Positions 8,851 to 21,371 of a stretch of DNA of 64,000 nucleotides are shown piece by piece. Position 1 is the first letter of the stretch; each line of letters starts with the position of its first letter. The notes below the pieces were generated by a model, which saw nothing but the letters and a program-made list of their open reading frames with translations, made no database searches and was not told the origin of the DNA. The DNA comes from Candidatus Binatia bacterium (GTDB taxonomy: Bacteria > Desulfobacterota > Binatia > UBA12015): contig JAQWJE010000035.1 in assembly GCA_029248525.1 (NCBI GenBank), positions 1-64,000 of the forward strand, given 5' to 3'. Position numbers and translations under genes: made by a program.

Positions 8851-9594
8851 GTGGAAGTTGGCACCGTCATCCTCGTGATCTTCGTTACTCTGGTGGCGGC
8901 GATAGTGCAGACGATAGCGGGCTTCGGATTTTCGCTTTTGGCGGTTCCGGCACTGGCCATTTTCATGGAGCCGGCGCAGGCTGTTCCTCTGTCGGCGATG
9001 CTCTCCTTTGTGAATGCCAACCGCGTGGCACAACAAACTCGCGGGGAAACGCCCTGGCGGCTGGTTCTCCTGTTGCTGGTCGGGAGTCTTTTCGGCCTCC
9101 CGCTTGGCTTGCAGGTGCTGCTCTACCTTTCACCAGATCTGCTCCGTTTTCTGGTGGGCACGGTGTCTGCATTGATGGCGTTGGCCATCGCGGTCGGTTT
9201 TCGCTGGCCCCATTCCGACAGGGCATCGTTCCTCACGGGGTTCGTCTCCGGAATTCTCTCCACCAGTACAGCGATTAACGGACCTCCGATCGTGCTCTAT
9301 CTGCAGGCCGCCGGTTTGCGGGCGGAAGTTTTTCGCGGTGCACTATCCAATCTTTTTGTGCTCAACGGGATCTTTGCCCTCGGCAGCTTTCTGATCGCCG
9401 GCCTGATTGGTTACGATTCGCTGAGATTACTCCTTCTGGGCCTCCCCTTTCTTTTTGTCGGGCATTGGTGCGGGGAGCGCTTGCTGAATCTTCTGGATGC
9501 CGAGCGGTTTCGATCGTTCGTTCTTCTCCTTTTGGGAATGGCGAGCACGGCGATTGCCATCGCGGCCCTGCTCCGTGCGGTTCCCTTCTGGTAG
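8851..9594 (+). CDS. TauE/SafE family membrane permease
   Basis: 247-residue polytopic membrane protein with seven or eight predicted helices and the two internally related halves typical of TauE/SafE. The first half opens with QTIAGFGFSLLAVP and the second contains SGILSTSTAINGPPIVLY, the conserved loop motif of the family. Members export sulfite, sulfoacetate or other small anions; the substrate here is unknown. I use the GTG at 8851 because the hydrophobic protein begins there, although no strong ribosome binding site is visible. It is followed nine bases later by a CoA-transferase gene, probably in one transcript. Confidence 0.8.
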   Translation: MEVGTVILVIFVTLVAAIVQTIAGFGFSLLAVPALAIFMEPAQAVPLSAMLSFVNANRVAQQTRGETPWRLVLLLLVGSLFGLPLGLQVLLYLSPDLLRFLVGTVSALMALAIAVGFRWPHSDRASFLTGFVSGILSTSTAINGPPIVLYLQAAGLRAEVFRGALSNLFVLNGIFALGSFLIAGLIGYDSLRLLLLGLPFLFVGHWCGERLLNLLDAERFRSFVLLLLGMASTAIAIAALLRAVPFW

Positions 9595-9603
9595 GGGGTA
9601 GGC

Positions 9604-12054
9604 GTGGGCGGTGCACTTCAGGGACTGCGGGTTCTCGAACTCGCGGACGAACAGGGCGAGTATGCGGGAAAGTTGCTCGCGGATCTCGGCGCCGAAGTTT
9701 GCAAGGTCGAGGCACCCTCGGGCGAATCGAGTCGACGTCTGCAACCACGTTCGGTCGAGGACCCGGCAACCAGTGATTGGTTTCGCTACGCAAATACCTC
9801 CAAGCAAAGCCTTCTTCTCGATCTGGAAGACCCCACGGATTGTGACGCGCTTATGGAGCTCTCGCGAAATGTGGATCTGATTCTGGAGACCCGAGGCCCA
9901 GGCTTCCTCGAGAGTCATGGACTGAGCTTTGCAAAGCTCCGAGCGGAAAACCCGGGTTTGGTGCTCACCCGGATCAGCGGATTTGGTCAAGACGGCCCTC
10001 GTGCTGGCTGGCAGTCTTCCGATCTTGTTGCGACAGCTCTCTCGGGGGCAGCCTATACGACTGGCTGGCCGGATGAACCACCAATGTCGTTGGCGGGCTT
10101 TCCCGCCTATATGATGGCCGGCACAGCGGCCGCCAGTGGATCATTGATCGCGCTTCGCGCGGCGAAGATTTCGGGCCACGGAGAATGCGTGGACGTATCT
10201 CTTCAGGAAGTGATGGCCTCCGTCTCCCACGTCGTCGGGGCCGGGCGCTACCTGGAGGACGGCGTGATTTCGTGCCGCGAAGGGTCCGGGCTGACCGCAT
10301 CGGTGCCGTCGGGTGTTTGGCCTGCCCGGGACGGTTCGATCTATCTGACCGTGAACCGTCCCGCCCACTGGAAAGCCCTGGCGCGTTGGGTTGCCGAAAC
10401 GGGCGGTAGCGAAGCGATCCGGGAGCCGGTTTTCGAGGGCCCTTCCGCCAACCGGCAGGCCTATCGAGAGGTGATCGACACATGGCTGGCCGAGCATTTT
10501 GCGCGCATGACGGTTGCGGATTGTTGCGCTTCGGGACAGGAAAGGCATATCGCGATCACGCCCTTGCAGGGTGCGGCACAGGTGGTCGCGGATCCGCATT
10601 TACGAGCGCGCGAGTTCTTCGTTCGTCCCGAGGGGAGCTCGCAATCGTTCCCCGGAGCACCCTATCGCCACGCAGCAACGCCGTGGCGGATCGCGAACCT
10701 CGCTCCGAATCCGGGTCAGGGCGGGGCGCTCCTTCAGAAGAAATGGCTTTCCATCGAGCGGCCGAGGAAATCTCCCGGGAGTCGGCGTACGGGCACGGTC
10801 GGCGCGGTTCCGCGCATAATAAATGAGGGCCGTGACGCGGGTGCTCTCGCCGGATTGCGTGTTCTGGAATTCACCGCGGGAATGGCAGGCCCATGGGCGG
10901 GGCGTCTGATGGCTTATCATGGCGCTGAAGTCGTGAAGATCGAGTCCCGGGCAGCGGCTGATGTCACCCGTTTATATATTTCCCCCAAGGCTCCTGATGC
11001 CGGTATCAGCGAAGTGCTCTCGCCCTGGTTTACGGATTGGAATGCCGGCAAGAATTTCGTTGGTCTGGATTTGAAAAAGCAGGAGGGTTGCGATTTGGCG
11101 CTGCGACTCGCGGCAGAGGCCGATCTCGTAATCGAAAATTTCGTTCCTGGAGCGATGAAACGGCTGGGTCTCGATTTCTCCGCACTGGCGGCCGTCAATC
11201 CTCAATTGATCTACCTGGCGACTTCAGGTTTTGGTCAGTCGGGGCCGGCCGCAAATTATGTTTCCTGGGGGCCGAATATCGAGGCTGTCTCGGGGCTCGC
11301 TGCGCTTTCGGGGCTCCCGGAGCGTGGCTGTACGATCACGCAGTATGCGTATTCGGATCCGGTGGCGGCCCTGCATGGGCTGGTCGCTGTCATGGCCGCG
11401 CTGGAGTATCGTGAGCGGACGGGTGCGGGGCAGTTCATTGACCTCGCACAGGTGGAGACGTGTGTGGCAACGATCGGGGACGTGATGATGGCCGCGCTGG
11501 CTGGAGATATGCCCGAGCCAGCCGGCAACCGTCGCGAGAGCGGGGCACCCTACGGAATTTATCCGTGCGCAGGCAAGGACCGTTGGGTTGCGATCACCGT
11601 GCGTTCCGATGCCGAGTGGGCAGCATTTTGTCGGGTCGCCGGTCATCCGGAATGGATGGCCGATCGCAGATTTGCGAACCACGAAAATCGTCGGCGGCAC
11701 GTCGATCGACTCGACGAGATGGTCGCCGGATGGACGTCGGCGCTGCCGGCAGAGGCGTTGATGCAACGCCTTCAGGATGGCGGTGTTGCCGCGGGCGTGG
11801 CGCAGCATGTGGAGGATCTCTTGCGGGCCGATCCCCAATTGGCGGCCAGAGACTTCTTTGAGGACATTCAGCATCGCTCGGCAGGAACCGTTCGGGCCAG
11901 TCGGCCGGGTTTTCGATTGACCGAAACCGGAGGCAGAACCTCGGATACGGGTCGTGCTATCGGGGCCGATAATATTCGAGTTCTGCAGGATTGGCTGTCG
12001 TTTACGGACGAGGACATCGCCCCTTATCTTCGTGCCGGCGTGCTCGAGAATTGA
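9604..12054 (+). CDS. Double-domain CaiB/BaiF (family III) CoA-transferase
   Basis: 816-residue protein made of two complete CaiB/BaiF domains in tandem (about residues 1-400 and 415-816), whereas typical members have a single 400-residue domain. Each half repeats the family pattern: GLRVLEL/GLRVLEF, LLADLGAEV/LMAYHGAEV, ISGFGQDGP/TSGFGQSGP and the loop bearing the catalytic aspartate (D197 in CVDVSLQE and D613 in FIDLAQVE), so both sites look intact. Such enzymes move CoA between acids or act as 2-methylacyl-CoA racemases. Start is the GTG at 9604, straight after the permease gene. A second, divergent double CoA-transferase lies at 29.3-31.7 kb. Confidence 0.88.
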   Translation: MGGALQGLRVLELADEQGEYAGKLLADLGAEVCKVEAPSGESSRRLQPRSVEDPATSDWFRYANTSKQSLLLDLEDPTDCDALMELSRNVDLILETRGPGFLESHGLSFAKLRAENPGLVLTRISGFGQDGPRAGWQSSDLVATALSGAAYTTGWPDEPPMSLAGFPAYMMAGTAAASGSLIALRAAKISGHGECVDVSLQEVMASVSHVVGAGRYLEDGVISCREGSGLTASVPSGVWPARDGSIYLTVNRPAHWKALARWVAETGGSEAIREPVFEGPSANRQAYREVIDTWLAEHFARMTVADCCASGQERHIAITPLQGAAQVVADPHLRAREFFVRPEGSSQSFPGAPYRHAATPWRIANLAPNPGQGGALLQKKWLSIERPRKSPGSRRTGTVGAVPRIINEGRDAGALAGLRVLEFTAGMAGPWAGRLMAYHGAEVVKIESRAAADVTRLYISPKAPDAGISEVLSPWFTDWNAGKNFVGLDLKKQEGCDLALRLAAEADLVIENFVPGAMKRLGLDFSALAAVNPQLIYLATSGFGQSGPAANYVSWGPNIEAVSGLAALSGLPERGCTITQYAYSDPVAALHGLVAVMAALEYRERTGAGQFIDLAQVETCVATIGDVMMAALAGDMPEPAGNRRESGAPYGIYPCAGKDRWVAITVRSDAEWAAFCRVAGHPEWMADRRFANHENRRRHVDRLDEMVAGWTSALPAEALMQRLQDGGVAAGVAQHVEDLLRADPQLAARDFFEDIQHRSAGTVRASRPGFRLTETGGRTSDTGRAIGADNIRVLQDWLSFTDEDIAPYLRAGVLEN

Positions 12055-12082
12055 GCGCTCGCCGGCATCTGACGTGAGCAGC

Positions 12083-13330
12083 CTATTTGTCGGTCTTGCC
12101 CATCGCGCCGGCGGCCCGCGCCGTCGCGACCTTGTCGGTGTCCCAACCCAGAATATCCTCGAGGACCCGATCGGAGTGCTCGCCGATGGTCGGTGCCTTG
12201 GTCGGGGTCGGGAGCTCCTCATCGATGAACTTCAACGGCGTCGGCAATTGCTCCGCGTCGAGTTGGTCGATGCTGTAGAGCGGAAAGCGATGCTGGAACT
12301 GCGGATCGTTTTTCAAGGTTTGCGGAGAGTTTACCGGTGCAATCGGCGTATTCTCGTCGTTGCCGAAGGCGATCCACTCGTCGGAGGTTTTCGTCTTGAA
12401 GATATCCCGGAGTTCGTGCTGCAGTTCGCGATTGCCTCGCGCGTGGTCGGCGTACTTCGACCCGGGCCACTTTTCGAAGAGCTCGGGGCGCCCGACGCCA
12501 TCACAGAAGTTTTTCCAGAAGGCCTGCTCGGATGCCATAAAGAGGATATGGCGTGCGTCGCTGGTTTCATAGAGTTGGTAGCGCACGCCCTCCTTCATTC
12601 CCGCAGTCCCGACCGCACGTCGCTCGTAATTGTCGGCCTTGTTGCCTGTCACAATATCTTCGGGGCGCTCGTAGGCCATATAGGACTCGCTGCGATACCA
12701 ATCCATGTAGGCGGCAGCATCACTCTGTGCGATTTCAAGATTGGAGCCCTCACCGCTCTCACGCGCTCGAATCACGCCGGCGAGAATCCCGAAGGCCCCA
12801 AAAAGGGGTCCTGCATGGATGCCCATCGAGGGGTGTGACGGCAGGTAGCAGAACTCCTCCTCGTCGTATTGGGGTTCGATCAAGCCACTCCAGACATCGT
12901 ACGCCACACCGTGACTGGGCATGTCCTTGTAGGGGCCGGTCATCCCGTAACCCGAGATATTACAGAAGACGATCTGGGGGTTTACTGCCTTCAGATCCTC
13001 GAATCCGAGTCCGCGTCGCCCCAGTGCTCCCGGCCGCATCGCCTCGATGACCACATCGGCTTCAGCGACCAGATCTTTGAAGATCTGGACGGCTTCGGCA
13101 TTTTTCAGGTCGAGGGTGATACTTCGCTTCCCTCGATTCACATGCAGATGCATCAGGGAGATGCCCTCGACGATGGGCCACGTCATCTCTCGAATATAGT
13201 CTCCTGCAGGCGGTTCGACCTTGATGACATCGGCGCCAAGGTCCACGAGATGCGAGGTAATAGCAGCGGGTCCGAGCATCGAGCACTCGATGACCCGGAC
13301 ACCGGCGAGAGGGGCAGCTGTATGGCTCAT
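12083..13330 (-). CDS. CaiB/BaiF (family III) CoA-transferase, single domain
   Basis: 415-residue CoA-transferase with GVRVIECSMLGPAAITSHLVDLGADVIKVEPPAGD at the start of the domain, RGKRSITLDLK, ISGYGMTGP and the region NLEIAQSDAAAY. At the place of the usual catalytic aspartate it has a glutamate, as in several sub-branches of the family, so transferase chemistry is probable but not certain; racemase or isomerase activity is an alternative. The ATG at 13328-13330 has an AGGAAAG site just upstream, so the longer reading to 13423 is not used. It converges with the double CoA-transferase and diverges from the Gfo/Idh/MocA gene. Confidence 0.85.
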   Translation of the reverse strand: MSHTAAPLAGVRVIECSMLGPAAITSHLVDLGADVIKVEPPAGDYIREMTWPIVEGISLMHLHVNRGKRSITLDLKNAEAVQIFKDLVAEADVVIEAMRPGALGRRGLGFEDLKAVNPQIVFCNISGYGMTGPYKDMPSHGVAYDVWSGLIEPQYDEEEFCYLPSHPSMGIHAGPLFGAFGILAGVIRARESGEGSNLEIAQSDAAAYMDWYRSESYMAYERPEDIVTGNKADNYERRAVGTAGMKEGVRYQLYETSDARHILFMASEQAFWKNFCDGVGRPELFEKWPGSKYADHARGNRELQHELRDIFKTKTSDEWIAFGNDENTPIAPVNSPQTLKNDPQFQHRFPLYSIDQLDAEQLPTPLKFIDEELPTPTKAPTIGEHSDRVLEDILGWDTDKVATARAAGAMGKTDK

Positions 13331-13562
13331 GCTGTCTTTCCTAGCGACGGGAACCGGGGAACTCAATTTCAGCACATCGCCCCGATTGCAGCATGGTTTC
13401 AAGGGCAGTACGGTGCCCGGCATGCGTGGTACAACTCAACGATTCGCTGCGTGGCTCGGAGCCCGGCCCTTTCCCCTGCCTCTGGATATCGACTATCAGG
13501 AAAATCGGTCCCGCCATGCCATTGGCGCGACATTGCTGGCGCGGAGCAGGGGGTAGGACATC

Positions 13563-14744
13563 ATGTTGCGAATCGGTCTGGTCGGGTCGGGGTTTCTCGC
13601 GGGGATTCGAGCGCGCTGTTACGCGCAGGTCGGTGGTCGGAAGGGTACTCTCGTGGCGATCGCCTCCCGGGATGCCGCGCGAGCGGCAGATTTTGCGGCG
13701 AGCGCAGAAATCGAGACCGTTTTTTCGGATTTCCCGGCAATGTTGGCCTCGCCGGAAATCGATGTGGTCGATTTATGCGTGCCGAACCATTTGCACCGAA
13801 CGATGACGGAAGCGGCGGCTGCGGCAGGAAAACATATTATCTGCACCAAGCCTCTGGCTGCGTATATCGGTCAGGAACTGGCCGAAGACGCTTCGACCGC
13901 GGGGCAGCAAAGTCGCAAGAAAATGCTGGCTGTCGCTACCGCGGATGCACAAGCAATGGTTGCCGCAGCGGAGCAGGCCGATGTCCGTCTCTGCTACGCG
14001 GAGAACTGGATTTACGCTCCAGCTTTTCAGCGCGCGGCGGCCCTGGCGAAAACCTCCGGAGGACGTTTGCTGGAGATGCGTGGCTGGGAGTCTCATTCCG
14101 GCTCGCACTCGCCCTATGCGAAGCAATGGGGACATACGGGAGGAGGCGCCTTGCTTCGGTTGGGGGCCCACCCGATCGGGGCGATGCTGAGGCTCAAATA
14201 CGATGAGGGACTCGCGCTCGACGGGACGCCGGTAGTACCGGTCTCCGTGCTGGCCGATGTTGCGGATTTGACGCGTACGCGGGGACTGACCGCCGAGCAG
14301 ACCCGGATCGCTACAGGTTGGGAAGACGTCGAGAACTGGGGATGCTGCATGATCGAATTTTCAGATGGTGCCCGGGGCGTGGCGTATGGCAGTGATAATT
14401 GTCTGGGAGGAATGCAGAGCCGCCTCGAGCTCAGCGGCTCGAATTTTCATACCGCGGTTCAGATGAGCCCGAACGACCTTCTGCGCAGCTACACGCCCGA
14501 CGCGGATGTCTATGGGGATACCTACATCATGGAAAAAGCAGATACCTCTGCAGGTTGGACGACGCCGATGCCCGACGAGATGTGGACCAGCGGGCATGCC
14601 TCGATGCTGGAAGCCTTCCTTGACGATATTACAGCAGGCCGTGATCCTCTTGCAGATGGCGCTCTCGGACTCGCGGTCACGGAGGTTGTCTATGCAGCTT
14701 ATCTTGCTGCGGAGAATGGACAGCGGGTTACCCTTCCGCGATAA
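13563..14744 (+). CDS. Gfo/Idh/MocA family oxidoreductase
   Basis: 393 residues. An N-terminal Rossmann fold (RIGLVGSGFLAGIRARCY) is followed by LCVPNHLH and CTKPL, the latter being the EKP-type motif that carries the catalytic lysine, and then the substrate domain with WGHTGGGALLRLGAHPIG. In the classical GGxxxDxxxxH motif the aspartate position is an arginine here, so catalysis may deviate from the inositol/sugar dehydrogenase model. NAD(P)-dependent oxidation or reduction of a sugar-like or cyclic alcohol is likely. TAGGA four bases before the ATG is a close ribosome binding site. The next gene, a thioesterase, follows by about 50 bases. Confidence 0.85.
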   Translation: MLRIGLVGSGFLAGIRARCYAQVGGRKGTLVAIASRDAARAADFAASAEIETVFSDFPAMLASPEIDVVDLCVPNHLHRTMTEAAAAAGKHIICTKPLAAYIGQELAEDASTAGQQSRKKMLAVATADAQAMVAAAEQADVRLCYAENWIYAPAFQRAAALAKTSGGRLLEMRGWESHSGSHSPYAKQWGHTGGGALLRLGAHPIGAMLRLKYDEGLALDGTPVVPVSVLADVADLTRTRGLTAEQTRIATGWEDVENWGCCMIEFSDGARGVAYGSDNCLGGMQSRLELSGSNFHTAVQMSPNDLLRSYTPDADVYGDTYIMEKADTSAGWTTPMPDEMWTSGHASMLEAFLDDITAGRDPLADGALGLAVTEVVYAAYLAAENGQRVTLPR

Positions 14745-14795
14745 ACTTGCAGGACCAGCGGGGTGGCGTAACCCCAGAAAATTCAGGAATGAAAA

Positions 14796-15254
14796 ATGGC
14801 ATTGACAGATAAAGAGAAGAGTTTCATCAAGCAATCGGTCGAAGGCGGGATCCCTTTTTGCGAGCGAACCGGAATCGAGCTGGTCGAATGCGACACGGGT
14901 TATGTCAAAATGAGGATGCCCTTTGAGCCGAATATCAATCACGTCGGCATCATGTACGCGGGAGCCTTGTTCACTCTGGCGGAGGTTCCGGGTGGCGCTC
15001 TTTTCATGACGGCCTTCGATGCCAAGAAGTATTACCCGATCGTCAAGGATTTGAAGATTCGCTTTCGGCGGCCGGCCAAGACCGCGATTACGGTGGAAGT
15101 GACGATGACGCCTGAAGAGGTCTCGGGGATCGAGGCTGAGGCGGAACGAGAGGGGAAGGCCGATTATTCCTGGAACTGCGAATTGAAGGACGATAGCGGG
15201 GAAATCGTGGCTCTGACCGAGAATCTCTACCAGTTGCGGCGCTTCGGAACCTGA
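14796..15254 (+). CDS. Hotdog-fold thioesterase (PaaI / DUF4442-like)
   Basis: 152-residue hotdog protein with the central helix pattern NHVGIMYAGALFTLAEVPGGAL, which in PaaI/YiiD-type thioesterases packs across the sheet and positions the active-site residues, then IVKDLKIRFRRPAKTAITVEV. It probably hydrolyses an acyl-CoA or other thioester in the cytoplasm. It is preceded by CAGGAATG-type Shine-Dalgarno sequence and ends 10 bases from the end of the opposing regulator gene. The surrounding CoA-transferase and ligase genes fit acyl-CoA turnover. Confidence 0.8.
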   Translation: MALTDKEKSFIKQSVEGGIPFCERTGIELVECDTGYVKMRMPFEPNINHVGIMYAGALFTLAEVPGGALFMTAFDAKKYYPIVKDLKIRFRRPAKTAITVEVTMTPEEVSGIEAEAEREGKADYSWNCELKDDSGEIVALTENLYQLRRFGT

Positions 15255-15264
15255 CCGCGTTCCT

Positions 15265-18057
15265 TCAGGAGTCCTCGCGCAGGCCCAGATCCTTGATCAT
15301 GCGCGTAAGGCTTGGGCGGTGGAGTCCCAATAGCTCGGCGGCGCGCCTCTGATTGCCATCGCTCTGTTGCAGGGCCGACTCGATCAGAGCTTTTTTGTAG
15401 TCGCGCAGGAGGTCCTGCAGGGAGGCTGTGCCCAGAGCGGCGCTTCCTGGCCTCGTCTCGGAGGGGATTGCGCCCGCTTGATCGGCGCCAAGGTTTTCCT
15501 GCACCCGAAGCACCGGTCCATCCTCGAGGACGATGGCTCGCTCGACGGTGTTGCGCAGCTCTCGGATATTGCCAGGCCAGTCGTATTCCTTCATGCGGGC
15601 GAGCGAATCCGCGTGCACCTCTCGAATCTCTCGACCCAGACGTGTTCCTTCCTCTGCCGCTATATGCTCGATCAGGAGCGGCAGATCCTCGAGGCGCTCG
15701 CGCAGAGGCGGCAGTCGCACCGGGACGACCGCGAGACGGTAATATAAATCTTCGCGGAAGCGACCGGCTTGGACTTCTGCGAGAAGGTTGCGGTTGGTTG
15801 CGGCAACCACACGGACATCAACCTTGCGGGTCTCGTTGCTGCCGAGCCGCTGGATCTCCCCTTCCTGAATGGCTCGCAGAATTTTCGCCTGCACGGCCAG
15901 GGACAAGGTGTCTACGTCATCGAAGAAAATGGTGCCGCCATCGGCGACTTCGAGCCGGCCCTCGCGAGTTTTTTCGGCACCGGTGAAGGCGCCTTTTTCG
16001 TGACCGAAGAGTTCCGACTCGAGAAGTTGTTCGGGGAGGGCGGCGCACGGCAATTTGACCAGCACCCGGTCGGCCCGGTCGCTCTCCGTATGGAGCAGCC
16101 GAACGGCGAGCTCCTTTCCGGTTCCGGTTTCCCCGATAATCAGCACGGAGCTGCTGGAGCGGGCGGCACGCCGCAATTGGTTCATGGCCTCCAGAAGAGA
16201 CTGGCTCTTCCCGATGATTTCGGATCCTGCGTTTTCCTCGGCGGTTTGTTCGCGAAGGTAGAGGTTTTCGCGCTCGAGGCGCTCCTGAAGCGCCTTGATT
16301 TCATCGAGGCGCTCCGCGTTCTCGAGGGCAACGCCGATCGGTGCCGCGAGGCTCTCGAGCAGAGTCCCGTCTTCCGTGGTGAGTCGTCGCCCTCCCTTGG
16401 GTCCGGTCGCGAGCAATCCGCCGACGCGAGTTTTTGAAGTCGCGAGAGGAATCAGGATGTCGATGCCTGCGGCAGCGGCTCGGTGGTAGGCGCTTTTGTC
16501 GGCGCGGTTATCTCCCTTGAGATGGGGAAGAATTCGGTGGCCTCGCGCCAAAGCCTCCCGGATCGGGTCGCCTAGCGGCAAATCGATGCGGACAGCGCCC
16601 GGAGGCGGCGCGACCTCCATCAGAGGTTCATCGCTCTTGCCGATGACCAGGCGGAGTTGGGTTTCGGGCAGTGCTTCGGCGACCGCACGGCGGCTATAAT
16701 TTGCCAGACTATTCGTATCCCTCAGGCGGCCGATTTCTCTGGAAATCCCCACGAGGGCCTCGCGCAGCTGTCGCTGCCTGGGGAAGAGGGCTTGTTCCAT
16801 GAAGTTTTCGACCCGATTGTAGAGGGGCGGGGCGAGGGGAAGAGCGCTTGCCAGAATCAATGTGATAAAGGCGCCTGCGGTCCAGGCGTCGCGGGGGGAG
16901 ATGAAGATCTCCAACACGCCGAGAAGAACGCCAAAGAGTGCGGCAGCGCAAAGGAGCAGGGCGCTTCGCCCGAGGATCGTTCGCGCAAAGCTGTCCAGTT
17001 CAAAGAGTTCGGAGCTGAGCATGCCCCAGGCAAAAATGAGGGTCGTGCTGGCAAAGGGCACCAGATAGAAAATCGGCGGGACATAGAGATTGGTGAATCC
17101 CCAAGTGGTGGCAAACAGCAAAGCGACACCGAGCACGAAGGAGAGCGCTCCCGGCAGAGAGACTCTGGCTTGACGCTGAATATGGGGGGGGTTGGATTTG
17201 CCCCAGGAGAGCCCGATGTTCAGAATCAGAAGTCCCAAGCCGAGCGCAAGAGTTATGGACTGAACGTGCTCGACCACCTGCAAGGTGCGAATGTTCGAGT
17301 CCGGAATCAGAGCAAAGGCGAGCCAGAAAATAGCTGACGTTCCGTAGATGGTCGCCAATGTTGCCAGCGGTGCTCTTCGGAGGGGAGCGAGGGGGCTCGG
17401 GAAGGTCATCCCGAAATGCCAGAGGCCGGCCATGCCCAGGTAGCCCAGAATAAAACCCCACGGTGCAATCCGGTAGCCAAGCAAATAATCCGGCAGAAGA
17501 AAAAGATAATTCCCGACAATCCCGATGGACATGACCGCCAGAGCGCGGGCCTGAGGCATTTTAGGCTGAGCGAGAACCGGTCCGATCCCCGCGAGCAAGA
17601 AGAGGATTCCGATGAGCATCGCGGGCAGGAATGTCCGCAGAGCATGATCCATCGAGAAGATCTCGAGGGGGATTGTAATTCGAGTTGTGGTGCCATCGGG
17701 TTTGGCGAGGGTATATTCGATAGGTGCGCGCGGCAGTCGGCGCTGGATCCTTTCCCTGACTTCTTTGGCATCGGCGACCGGAACTCGGTCGACCGCGATG
17801 ATGCGGCTATGAGGCGGGATGTTCCCGAGCAGGGGATAGGCGGCCCGTGAGGATGCCAGCCGGGGCCCGGTCCATCCGGAAGCAAAAGCCGGGATTCCCG
17901 AGCGCGGTTCGCCGAGCGCGAGGCCCAGAGTTACGAGACCGGCGATCAGGGAGAGGATCACTAGCCCGAGTCCGAGCCCGGTCACGGCACGAACCTGCCT
18001 TGCCAGCGCAGACTCGCTCCGTTCGCTTTTCGATTGCGGTGCCTCAGGTAACGTCAT
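15265..18057 (-). CDS. Membrane-embedded PDZ/GAF sigma-54-dependent activator
   Basis: 930-residue one-protein sensor and enhancer-binding protein. Residues about 28-48 form a first membrane helix, 50-132 a soluble PDZ-like segment containing [20 protein letters not shown], and 142-412 roughly nine more helices. A GAF-like domain follows (about 430-582), a short coiled coil (583-605), the AAA+ domain (613-850) with Walker A GETGTGKE at 642-649, the sigma-54 contact loop GAFTGA at 689-694 and sensor/arginine residues in [11 protein letters not shown], then a Fis-type helix-turn-helix (885-927). Walker B reads FFDDVD, with aspartate where glutamate is usual. Such integral-membrane bEBPs are uncommon. 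Its target is unknown; it diverges from the beta-galactosidase gene, and I found no convincing -24/-12 promoter nearby. Confidence 0.88.
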   Translation of the reverse strand: MTLPEAPQSKSERSESALARQVRAVTGLGLGLVILSLIAGLVTLGLALGEPRSGIPAFASGWTGPRLASSRAAYPLLGNIPPHSRIIAVDRVPVADAKEVRERIQRRLPRAPIEYTLAKPDGTTTRITIPLEIFSMDHALRTFLPAMLIGILFLLAGIGPVLAQPKMPQARALAVMSIGIVGNYLFLLPDYLLGYRIAPWGFILGYLGMAGLWHFGMTFPSPLAPLRRAPLATLATIYGTSAIFWLAFALIPDSNIRTLQVVEHVQSITLALGLGLLILNIGLSWGKSNPPHIQRQARVSLPGALSFVLGVALLFATTWGFTNLYVPPIFYLVPFASTTLIFAWGMLSSELFELDSFARTILGRSALLLCAAALFGVLLGVLEIFISPRDAWTAGAFITLILASALPLAPPLYNRVENFMEQALFPRQRQLREALVGISREIGRLRDTNSLANYSRRAVAEALPETQLRLVIGKSDEPLMEVAPPPGAVRIDLPLGDPIREALARGHRILPHLKGDNRADKSAYHRAAAAGIDILIPLATSKTRVGGLLATGPKGGRRLTTEDGTLLESLAAPIGVALENAERLDEIKALQERLERENLYLREQTAEENAGSEIIGKSQSLLEAMNQLRRAARSSSSVLIIGETGTGKELAVRLLHTESDRADRVLVKLPCAALPEQLLESELFGHEKGAFTGAEKTREGRLEVADGGTIFFDDVDTLSLAVQAKILRAIQEGEIQRLGSNETRKVDVRVVAATNRNLLAEVQAGRFREDLYYRLAVVPVRLPPLRERLEDLPLLIEHIAAEEGTRLGREIREVHADSLARMKEYDWPGNIRELRNTVERAIVLEDGPVLRVQENLGADQAGAIPSETRPGSAALGTASLQDLLRDYKKALIESALQQSDGNQRRAAELLGLHRPSLTRMIKDLGLREDS

Positions 18058-18192
18058 GTTTCCGGTAATCCGTTGATACCGAGGGCGGTTTCCGACCCTG
18101 ATACCCTGACTTGGGTAGGATTTTATGGCATATCACGGCTCGATCCCGCCAGCAGAGGAAGGCTCTTTTTGATCGCCCCGTTTTCACGCTAG

Positions 18193-21339
<3,147 letters not shown>

Positions 21340-21371
21340 CCTGTCGCGGATGACAGGATAAGGGGACGGAC

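Noticed and set aside
14760-14775. GGGGT/ACCCC hairpin before the thioesterase gene
   Set aside because: Only five base pairs; expected by chance in GC-rich DNA.
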